From: Bacteroidales bacterium | GTDB taxonomy: Bacteria > Bacteroidota > Bacteroidia > Bacteroidales > Bacteroidaceae | NCBI GenBank assembly: GCA_018064685.1 | Contig: JAGHUS010000037.1 | Coordinates: 1-53,334, forward strand | Direction of reading: 5' to 3' | Length of the DNA stretch: 53,334 nucleotides | In this document: in pieces, positions 28,869 through 36,126 of the stretch | Layout: each line of letters starts with the position of its first letter | Numbering within the stretch: position 1 is the stretch's first letter | Position numbers and translations under genes: made by a program | Notes under the pieces: generated by a model | Databases searched by the model: none | Told to the model about the DNA's origin: nothing | What the model saw: the letters and a program-made list of their open reading frames with translations, nothing else

Positions 28869-31532
28869 ATGAAAACAAACAAAATCGCAAAGGTCCTCAC
28901 CCTTATGCTGGTGATGATCACTACGATGAGCCTTTCGGTTCTGGCAGGTACCAACAAGACCTACTACGCCAAGACTACTGCCACTGCCTCTGGTGCGGGT
29001 AAGGTGTATGTGGGTACTACTAATGCTGCGCCTGCCGACGAGGATTACAAGGAGACTTCAGAGGCTGCTTCCTCTGCCACCTCAACAGGCAACAACGGAA
29101 GTGTCCGTTTCTACCTCCATGCCAAGCCCAGCACTGCAACAACCAAGTTCGCAGGTTGGTATAACGACGCCGAACTTACTGGTGATGCAGTCAGCACCAG
29201 CAATCCTGCTCAAATAAATGTGGTAAGTACTTCTACCGACGAGGCTAATCCTATCGTAAAGGACTACTATGCCAAGTTTGTCGAGGCAACCGAGTTCTAT
29301 AGCTCTACCGTGACGGGTCATATTGTTGGCGTGGGTGGTAGCATCTGCATCTCGCTTAGCGCTGATGGCGATAACTTTAACACAGCTGACTGTTCGGCCA
29401 GCAACCTGAAAGACGTTGAGCCTAAGTGCAGCTACTATCTGAAGGCACAACCTGTCGATGCTGAGGTGTACCGTTTTCTCGGTTGGTATAGTGACGAGGC
29501 ATGTGAGACTCTGATCAGTAAGAATGCTAACTACACCTACGCAGTTACTTCTGAATCGCTCGATGCTGAGAACCCCACACAGTTCGATGTCTATGCCAAG
29601 TTCGAGGCTATCCCCTACTACTATTCTGCTGTTAATGCATCGGCCGAAGGCGAGGGCGTAGTATTCGTCAACACTGCCAATGCCCAGGACGATGAAGCTT
29701 TCGACACCAAGTCAAGCGTCTTACAGAAGGTAGCAGACACTGGTGCACACACCTATTATCTTTTTGCAAAGACCAACGACGATGATTATGTTGACTTCGA
29801 CGGCTGGTATCTCGACGACAAGTTCACCGAGCTTCTTTCCAATTCATCCTCTTACACCTATAAGGTTACTACCGAGGCTATGGACGAGGAGAGCGAAGAG
29901 GTGTTCCAGGTATTCGCTAAGTTCACCAAGCGCAATATGTATCAGGTGCGTAATGCCGGCTTCGAGAAGTGGCATGCTGACAATGAGCCTGGCTTCGGCT
30001 GGAACTCATTCCCTTCAGCTGTAGGTTCTCAGGCAGGCTTAGGAAAAGGTATGTCGCCCAATCCCGAGAAGGTTGAGGGTCGTGATGGTGGTTCTGCTGT
30101 CCGTATCTTCTCTAAATATGCAGGTCTGTTCGGTATTGGTGCCAATGCCAACGGTAACCTCACTACAGGTATCGTTAACATGGGTAGCATGACTCCCGCC
30201 GATCTTGACAACCATAACTTTACTGATATCAGCAAACCTGCTCACCGCCTCGTTATCGAGGGTCAGCCCGATGGTGTTGAGTTCTACACCAAGTACAAGA
30301 AGGGTAATGCCGAGGGCGAGTACAACGGTCATGCTCAGTTCATCATCCATGACGAGTACAACTTCCGCGATCCTGAGGTAGAAGAAGAGCAGGAGCACAA
30401 GATTGCAAGCTGTGGCGTAGATATCATGGAGTCGGAGGATTGGGCACGCAACACTGGCGACATCACCTATCTCTGGGAGAAGGATGCCGCTGCTGCTACT
30501 GTCAAGTACCTCCTCATCAACTTCACCACCAACGTAATTCCTGGTGGTTCAGTTGATGATGAACTCATCATCGATGATGTTCGTCTCGTTTACAACTCCG
30601 AGTTGGCTTCTGCCACTATCGGCGAGACTGCTGTCGAGTTCGTCGATGGTGCTGCTACCGTTGACGCTCTCTATGATGCAGAGGCTCTCACACTGACCAG
30701 CAACGGTCGTGCTGCTACCATCGAGACTGCTTATGACAGCAAGACTGGTGTGCTGACCATCACCGTCAAGGGTCAGGACTACGAGGCTGACAACACCAAC
30801 GTTCATGTCTACACCATCCAGTACAAGGTTCCCACCTACGCCTTGAAGTTTGTTGTCGACGGTGCGGAGATTAAGAGTGAGGAGCTGACCGAGGGTTCTA
30901 CGATTAACTATCCCGAGGTTGATCCTCGCGAGGGTTACACCTTCGCATGGGACAATGATGCTACCGAGATGCCTGCCGATGCACTTACCATCACCGGTGC
31001 TTATACTGTCAACAACTACACCCTTACCTTCGTAGTGGATGGCAACACCCTTAGCACTGCCGAGGTTCAGTATGGTGCTGAACTCGCTTATCCCGAGGTT
31101 GATCCTCGTGAGGGTTACACCTTCGCTTGGATTGACGAGCTGCCTGCAACCATGCCTGCCGATGCACTTACCATCACCGGTGCCTACACCGTCAATACCT
31201 ACAAGGTGACCTATCTCGACACTGATGGTGAGACTGTCCTCGCAAGCTTCGACGTAGACTTTGGTGCTGCTATGCCTTCGGCTCCCGAGTACAAGCTGCC
31301 CGAGAACGACGAGCGCTTTACCTACAGCTTCCTGGGTTGGGATGGCGAGACCTTCGAGACCATGCCCGCACACGATGTAACCTTCACGGCTAATGTTGAT
31401 GTTGCCGACAGCATCAACGCTGTGGCTATCAGCAAGGACGCTGTCATCTACACCCTGAATGGTCAGCGTGTCAGCAGCGCTAAGCGTGGCAATGTATACA
31501 TCATCAACGGAAAGAAGTTGCTCGTGAAGTAA
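28869..31532 (+). CDS. Repeat-rich PCMD surface protein, 887 aa
   Basis: Large secreted protein of unknown function. Signal peptide (1-26). Residues about 27-355: three repeats of about 110 aa with the core FxGWYxDxxxxxxLxxxxxY...VYAKF, of the bacterial 'GWY' repeat type. Residues 356-577: a PCMD-like domain (YQVRNAGFEKWHADN, ANGNLTTGIVNMGSM, GQPDGVEFYTKYKKG, DELIIDDVRLVYN). Residues about 653-850: three Listeria-Bacteroides-type repeats (EGYTFAWDNDATEMPADALT, TITGAYTVN), the first two nearly identical at DNA level. The last 40 residues (YTLNGQRVSSAKRGNVYIIN) resemble a sorting signal. N-terminal 577 residues parallel the 975-aa protein at 36127. Last gene of its operon, followed by a terminator. 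Confidence 0.78.
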   Translation: MKTNKIAKVLTLMLVMITTMSLSVLAGTNKTYYAKTTATASGAGKVYVGTTNAAPADEDYKETSEAASSATSTGNNGSVRFYLHAKPSTATTKFAGWYNDAELTGDAVSTSNPAQINVVSTSTDEANPIVKDYYAKFVEATEFYSSTVTGHIVGVGGSICISLSADGDNFNTADCSASNLKDVEPKCSYYLKAQPVDAEVYRFLGWYSDEACETLISKNANYTYAVTSESLDAENPTQFDVYAKFEAIPYYYSAVNASAEGEGVVFVNTANAQDDEAFDTKSSVLQKVADTGAHTYYLFAKTNDDDYVDFDGWYLDDKFTELLSNSSSYTYKVTTEAMDEESEEVFQVFAKFTKRNMYQVRNAGFEKWHADNEPGFGWNSFPSAVGSQAGLGKGMSPNPEKVEGRDGGSAVRIFSKYAGLFGIGANANGNLTTGIVNMGSMTPADLDNHNFTDISKPAHRLVIEGQPDGVEFYTKYKKGNAEGEYNGHAQFIIHDEYNFRDPEVEEEQEHKIASCGVDIMESEDWARNTGDITYLWEKDAAAATVKYLLINFTTNVIPGGSVDDELIIDDVRLVYNSELASATIGETAVEFVDGAATVDALYDAEALTLTSNGRAATIETAYDSKTGVLTITVKGQDYEADNTNVHVYTIQYKVPTYALKFVVDGAEIKSEELTEGSTINYPEVDPREGYTFAWDNDATEMPADALTITGAYTVNNYTLTFVVDGNTLSTAEVQYGAELAYPEVDPREGYTFAWIDELPATMPADALTITGAYTVNTYKVTYLDTDGETVLASFDVDFGAAMPSAPEYKLPENDERFTYSFLGWDGETFETMPAHDVTFTANVDVADSINAVAISKDAVIYTLNGQRVSSAKRGNVYIINGKKLLVK

Positions 31533-31564
31533 TCACTTCCGATACTTATTACTTACTGACATAT

Positions 31565-31617
31565 TTATCCCCTTATCCGTCTGTGGCAATGTTCGCGGAG
31601 GATAAGGGGATAATTTT
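31565..31617 (+). terminator. Terminator of the four-gene surface operon
   Basis: Perfect 14-bp stem TTATCCCCTTATCC (31565-31578) with GGATAAGGGGATAA (31600-31613), 21-nt loop, followed by TTTTG, 32 bp after the stop codon. Confidence 0.8.
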
Positions 31618-31664
31618 GTATGTACGTATCACCTTCTTCATAAATATCCATGCATGACTGCGCA

Positions 31665-31774
31665 ATAAGAATACTATCTTATGCCGATAAGATTACTATC
31701 TTATTGCAATAAGATTACTATCTTATCACTGTAAGATTACTATCTTATTTCAATAAGATTACTATCCTTTCTCT
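31665..31774. repeat. Five tandem 22-bp hairpin units (array B)
   Basis: Unit ATAAGATTACTATCTTAT plus a 4-bp variable spacer; starts at 31665, 31687, 31709, 31731 and 31753, exactly 22 bp apart. Each unit is itself a hairpin (ATAAGAT-TACT-ATCTTAT). First and last units carry single changes. Lies between two terminators of convergent operons; no ORF. Confidence 0.9.
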
Positions 31775-31796
31775 GATTCATGCTGCGTGACTATAC

Positions 31797-31834
31797 AAAA
31801 ATGCGCCTGTCAAGTTTGTACTCGACAGGCGCAT
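31797..31834 (-). terminator. Terminator of the NRPS-like operon
   Basis: On the minus strand GATGCGCCTGTC...GACAGGCGCAT (11-bp stem, 12-nt loop) followed by TTTTTG, 46 bp after the adenylation gene stop. Confidence 0.85.
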
Positions 31835-31879
31835 CTTTGCTATAAAAGCTTGCGGAATTGTTTTGTGACAAGTTGTTTT

Positions 31880-33526
31880 TTAATCTTCGCATAACAGCTG
31901 CTTGCCGAACCACCTCTCGGCTATGGCCTTGGGCGTGCGTGCTGCATAGATATCCGTTACGGTCAGGTCGTCGATGTTGAGCTGGCTCACCAGCTGTATG
32001 GTGCGCAGCGAGTCGCCGCCTAACAGGTAGAAGTCATCGTGCGTGCCGATGCGCTCCAGTCCCAGCACCTCTTGCATCGTCTGGCAGAGTCGCTCCTCCA
32101 GTTCGTTGGTGGGGGCTGTATATTCGGTGATGTATTCCTCCACGGCGGGTGCCTTGAAGGCCTGTCGATTCACCTTGCCGTTTGGAAGACGAGGAATACT
32201 GTCCACCTTGATGAAGTAGGACGGTATCATATAGGCAGGCAGAATCTTCAGCAGTTCCTCGCGTGTCTTGGCGTATTCGATGTCCACTTCGGCCGTGTAA
32301 TACACACAGATGAAGCTGCGTTCCGGCTGTACGAATCCCTTGGCAAATGCCCAGTCGATGCCCAGCACACGCTTCACTGCCGCCTCTATCTCTGCAGGCT
32401 CAATGCGGTTACCGTTTATCTTTATCATGTCCGTCTTGCGACCCAGAATGACGTAGTTGCCATCCTCGTTGACGCGGGCGATGTCGCCAGAGCGGAAGTA
32501 ACCGTTTACAAATGAATTGCGTGTTCTTTCCTCATCGTTGATGTATCCGCGAAAGTAGGGATTGCGGTAGCATAGTTCGCCAATTGCCCCTTTCTTTGTG
32601 ATCTGTTCGTCGTCGTCAAATAGCATCACCATTTCTTTGTCCGTGGGATTGCCTATTGGCGTGTTTTTGTAGGCTTTGTGCAATCTGAATCCGCAGATGT
32701 GATAGCCTTCGGACTGTATGTATATGTTCAATAAGCAATTATCTTCTTGGTAATAATCGTTTAGTGGCTCAGATGCAAGATAAACGAGTCCTATATTTAA
32801 TGCAGCAATTTTATTGTATATATAATACGATGGAGGAAAGAATGCTATACTGAAATCATTTCTTGTTTCTATGTATTCCCTTAGTTTCTGGGGGTTCTTC
32901 ATTAAATCCAGCGATCCAATATCAGATGTCAATGGGTGCCAGATGCTCATCGTGCAGATGGCGATTGTTCCAATGGTAGATATTGGTACATAGCTATATT
33001 GGATACTTTCGGTAGATAATGGTTTATCGCAGATTTTCTCTACAAGTCTTTTGAGGTTTAATGGCATGAAGTCTAAACTGCCATATTCATGTATTACGCC
33101 TTTAGGCGTTCCTTCCGAACCGCTTGTGTAGACAGCAAAGGCTGCGTCATGAGGGTCTGTCTTCGTGTGTCCTTTACAAGGATTGACGTGTAGTATTTCA
33201 TTCCATATCTGTTGGCTGATTGTGAATGTGCATTTACAATCATCATGAATGAACGCAACTCGTTCGATGCCGGTCATAGCGTCCACAACTACTGTTGCAG
33301 CACCTGCTCTCCAAACACCCAGTAGACAAATGTATGCATCCAATCCATGAGGAAGCTGTATCATTGTGAAGTCTTCCTTTCCAATGCCTTTCTGCTTCAG
33401 GTAGGCATAGACACGACCCGACAGTTCGTCTAGTTCGCGGAAGGTCAGTGATGTCTCGCTGTCTCGCAATATCACCTTGTCGGGATAGTTACGTACGTTC
33501 TCTTCAAACTTCTCTATGAAACGCAT
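31880..33526 (-). CDS. AMP-dependent adenylation enzyme with C-terminal carrier domain (NRPS-like)
   Basis: 548 aa. Activates a carboxylic acid as acyl-AMP and loads it on its own phosphopantetheinyl carrier. Visible: AVYTSGSEGTPKGVIHE (A3), GELCYRNPYFRGY (A5), YFRSGDIARVNEDGNYVILGR (A7-A8 region, read in two parts), KINGNRIEPAEIE, and PNGKVNR with the catalytic Lys (A10, about residue 447); carrier domain about 470-548 with GGDSLR (Ser near 505). At A4, where amino-acid-activating domains have an Asp, the text reads SYVPISTIGT, so the substrate may not be an alpha-amino acid (inference). Start chosen at MRFIEKFEEN, 13 bp after the previous gene. Last gene of a three-gene operon without thioesterase or reductase. 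Confidence 0.85.
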   Translation of the reverse strand: MRFIEKFEENVRNYPDKVILRDSETSLTFRELDELSGRVYAYLKQKGIGKEDFTMIQLPHGLDAYICLLGVWRAGAATVVVDAMTGIERVAFIHDDCKCTFTISQQIWNEILHVNPCKGHTKTDPHDAAFAVYTSGSEGTPKGVIHEYGSLDFMPLNLKRLVEKICDKPLSTESIQYSYVPISTIGTIAICTMSIWHPLTSDIGSLDLMKNPQKLREYIETRNDFSIAFFPPSYYIYNKIAALNIGLVYLASEPLNDYYQEDNCLLNIYIQSEGYHICGFRLHKAYKNTPIGNPTDKEMVMLFDDDEQITKKGAIGELCYRNPYFRGYINDEERTRNSFVNGYFRSGDIARVNEDGNYVILGRKTDMIKINGNRIEPAEIEAAVKRVLGIDWAFAKGFVQPERSFICVYYTAEVDIEYAKTREELLKILPAYMIPSYFIKVDSIPRLPNGKVNRQAFKAPAVEEYITEYTAPTNELEERLCQTMQEVLGLERIGTHDDFYLLGGDSLRTIQLVSQLNIDDLTVTDIYAARTPKAIAERWFGKQLLCED

Positions 33527-33539
33527 ATCTTTGTATTTT

Positions 33540-34907
33540 TTATTTGTTGATAAGCCACTCTGCGTTACGCTCGATGAGAGTGGCAAAATGACGGATGCTC
33601 TCCGCTTTGTAGTGCCTTGGTGAATAGTTGAACGTCAGTGTGAGGGACTCCAGGTTGATGTCAATGTCCAGCATGCAGTACGACTCGTTGCTTGGCTCGA
33701 CTGGTATGAACTCGAATTCGGCCGGACAGCCCTCCATGGCTTCGGCCATGCTGGGTTGCACCAGTACGTTCACCGCATTGTGCCACGGACTGTCGGCGGG
33801 CGAAGACAGTGTGAAGGGGTAGTCGCTGTGCAGGATGCCTTGTTCTATAAGCCCCCCTCCAGCTCCCCACAAGGGGGGAGTGTGCAGATGAGACGGCATC
33901 GTGCCCGTCTTCGTCATCGTTTTCGTTAACTTCATCGGAATGTCGCGATGCAGCGAACCGAAGATGTGCATCTGTTCGTTCGTCTCACGCCCCATGTAGG
34001 CCCACGTCAGTCCGGCTTTGTCCGTGCCGTTATAGTCCATGATGGCAAGCGCCGTCAAAAGGCAGAAGGCTGCGTTGAGGCTTATCTTCTGTTGTCGGCA
34101 GAAGGTTGTCAGTTTGTCGGCGTACCCCGGCGTTACGATGTAAGGCATGTAAGGATGGTCGGTAGGCAGTTCGCCCGTGGGCGAGTCCTGACGTGGCAGG
34201 AGTGGATAGTTGGGCGTGCCGTATTGTTGCACCAGCCACTCGCCATGCTCTCGGTATGTGTTGCTCTTGGTATGTGCCACGTATTGCTGCAGATAGCGCA
34301 AATAGTTGTCATGCGGCAGTGCTTCGCCACGATAGGCACGCCAGATGTTCTGGGCAAAGAGTACGAAACTGGTGGCGTCGCCCAGGATGCGGTTCAGTGT
34401 GAGCGAAAGATATACATAGCCATCCTCATTATAAACCTTGGCCGACAGGTAGGGTGTGCGGTAGCCTTTCTCATACCATTGTTGTCCATCCTCGGTGATG
34501 TGCATGGCAAAGACGGGGTGGTTGTTGATGGCCGTTTCTAGTGCGGCGGAAAGCCTTGCGGCATCAATTTCGCTTTCTTTGGCGCGAAGCTGTACGGGGA
34601 AGGTCCAACGTTGTGCGGCCTCCTTGTCGTGAAGGATGGCGTTGTGTACCAGACGTGAGAAGGGTAGGAGAGGGTAGCGTTGGTCGTTCGGCTCGTCATT
34701 CGAAGATACTGGACGTAAAGCCATGCGCCGATGCATCCACAGTGCGGCGATGCCTTGTGGCGTCCTTCCCTGCATGACATCCTCTGGTGTGAGTCCTTTG
34801 ATGTGGCAGCGTTCCACTATCTGCTCAGCCACAGCGGGTGTCACCTCGCCGTCTCCGATGCCCGCTTCTAGGAATACCTTTGCTATGCGCTCTTCAATCG
34901 GATTCAT
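33540..34907 (-). CDS. NRPS condensation-domain-like protein with degenerate active site
   Basis: 455 aa. Residues 1 to about 58 look like a shortened carrier-type helix bundle (IEERIAKVFLEAGIG ... LTPEDVMQGRTPQGIAALW) lacking the GGDS phosphopantetheine motif. The rest resembles a condensation domain (PLLPFSRLVHNAI, DAARLSAALETAINNHPVFA, WAYMGRETNEQMHIFGSLHR, NVLVQPS). At the position of HHxxxDG the sequence is NRILGDA (about residue 171), so both catalytic-motif His are missing. A palindromic element at 33848-33886 is translated in frame (HTPPLWGAGGGL). Start overlaps the stop of the DUF4105 gene by one base (TAATG), indicating coupling. Confidence 0.75.
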   Translation of the reverse strand: MNPIEERIAKVFLEAGIGDGEVTPAVAEQIVERCHIKGLTPEDVMQGRTPQGIAALWMHRRMALRPVSSNDEPNDQRYPLLPFSRLVHNAILHDKEAAQRWTFPVQLRAKESEIDAARLSAALETAINNHPVFAMHITEDGQQWYEKGYRTPYLSAKVYNEDGYVYLSLTLNRILGDATSFVLFAQNIWRAYRGEALPHDNYLRYLQQYVAHTKSNTYREHGEWLVQQYGTPNYPLLPRQDSPTGELPTDHPYMPYIVTPGYADKLTTFCRQQKISLNAAFCLLTALAIMDYNGTDKAGLTWAYMGRETNEQMHIFGSLHRDIPMKLTKTMTKTGTMPSHLHTPPLWGAGGGLIEQGILHSDYPFTLSSPADSPWHNAVNVLVQPSMAEAMEGCPAEFEFIPVEPSNESYCMLDIDINLESLTLTFNYSPRHYKAESIRHFATLIERNAEWLINK

Positions 34908-35866
34908 TATCTCTTCCCGTTCTTGTCCGACTTGCTCTTCTTCGTGTGCTTGCTGGTTTCAGCCTTCTTAGCTTCCTCCTCGGCCTTCTTCGCAGCCTTG
35001 GCTTTTCTGCGGCGTACTACCAGTACTACGATGATGACTATCAGCACGATGAACAGACACAATGCTACGGTGGGCGTGAACCAAGGACTTTCTACCTCTG
35101 GCTTCGCTCCCTTTGTCAGGTCGGTCTTGTAGCTGATGAGCGGTTTGCCATTGACCTTAGCCTTCTGCCACACGTCAATCATCTGTCGTGGCAGTATTAT
35201 CTTCTCGTCATTGCTGCATTCCTGGTCGAAGTTTCCGTACATGCCCAGCGTCTTGGCCAGCAGTCGAAGCCAAGGGTAGGGCTCTAGTTCGTTGTCGAGT
35301 ATCTCCTCGCGCGATAGTTTAAACTCCTCTGGCCACTCGCTGTAGGTAATCTCAGTGGTGTCGAGCGCCTGGGTAATGTATTCTATGAGCGTCTGCGTGC
35401 ATCCGTGCTCTGTCAGGTCCAGAGGCAAGTCGATGCCCTCCTCAACGTGCTTGTCCATGATCTCCCACAGGCGCAGGTCGGCCTCGGGTGGAAGGTTCAG
35501 CGTGTATTCGCGTACGGTGCGGTTCCATCGCTGGTAGGGTTTGATATATTCCTGCGTCCTCTCCGAGAACATTCCCATCTTCAGGTCGCCCTTTATCAGT
35601 TCCGTAAAGTTTTCGTTAGCACTCTGTCCCTCGTACGAGAAGCAGAAGTCCATGTCGAATGTGGGGCATTGCAGTCGGATGAAGGCGTGCCCCAATACGC
35701 CCAGCATATCGTCGTGCCAGTCGGTGGGATCGGCGATGCAGATGCTGGCTGTCACAAAGTCGTCGCGCTGTCGCAGCTTGGCGAGTGAGTCCTCAGGAAT
35801 GTCATGGGCGAAGATGCTCAGACTTGCGATGAAAGTGAGCAGATATACATTGATTCTCTTCAACAT
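34907..35866 (-). CDS. DUF4105-like membrane protein
   Basis: 319 aa: signal peptide (INVYLLTFIASLSIFA), a DUF4105/Lnb N-terminal-type domain with MLGVLGHAFIRLQCPTFDMD, CFSYEGQSANENF and CTQTLIEYI, then a C-terminal membrane segment (about residues 265-285, VALCLFIVLIVIIVVLVV) and a Lys/Ala/Glu-rich cytoplasmic tail. The conserved His/Cys pattern suggests a papain-like or NlpC-like fold, but no function is known. Start taken at MLKRINV (35866) where the signal peptide begins; the frame is open to 35941. It heads the NRPS-like operon. Confidence 0.78.
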   Translation of the reverse strand: MLKRINVYLLTFIASLSIFAHDIPEDSLAKLRQRDDFVTASICIADPTDWHDDMLGVLGHAFIRLQCPTFDMDFCFSYEGQSANENFTELIKGDLKMGMFSERTQEYIKPYQRWNRTVREYTLNLPPEADLRLWEIMDKHVEEGIDLPLDLTEHGCTQTLIEYITQALDTTEITYSEWPEEFKLSREEILDNELEPYPWLRLLAKTLGMYGNFDQECSNDEKIILPRQMIDVWQKAKVNGKPLISYKTDLTKGAKPEVESPWFTPTVALCLFIVLIVIIVVLVVRRRKAKAAKKAEEEAKKAETSKHTKKSKSDKNGKR

Positions 35867-35890
35867 TTTCGTGTATTTTTGTTTCCGACT

Positions 35891-35899
35891 GCAAAGATA
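35891..35899 (-). promoter_or_regulatory. -7 element of the DUF4105/NRPS-like operon
   Basis: On the minus strand TATCTTTGC, 24 bp before the ATG at 35866; no clear -33. Confidence 0.6.
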
Positions 35900-35958
35900 G
35901 TACATTATTCGCTTAGCAGTTCCTTTTTTCGGTATAATCACGGACTTTTAGGTGGAAG

Positions 35959-35989
35959 AATCGGTAAAAATGCTCTTTCAGTACCGATT
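35959..35989. promoter_or_regulatory. Inverted repeat between divergent operons
   Basis: AATCGGTA (35959-35966) and TACCGATT (35982-35989) form an inverted repeat with centre-to-centre distance of 23 bp; further TTTTTCGGTA copies lie at 35927-35936 and 35988-35997. Placed between the divergent promoters at 35891 and 36048, it may be a shared operator (inference). Confidence 0.45.
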
Positions 35990-36047
35990 TTTCGGTAATT
36001 AGCATGAAGTTGTCCCATTTTTGAGTTTACGGCTTGTGTTTTTATTG

Positions 36048-36056
36048 TAATTTTGC
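36048..36056 (+). promoter_or_regulatory. -7 element of the 975-aa surface-protein gene
   Basis: TAATTTTGC, 70 bp before the ATG at 36127. Confidence 0.55.
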
Positions 36057-36126
36057 AGCGTGAAAGAGTATGGTGTTTTTAACCATGCGCGTAAATAGAA
36101 ATAGGTATTAATTTAATAACAAAAAC

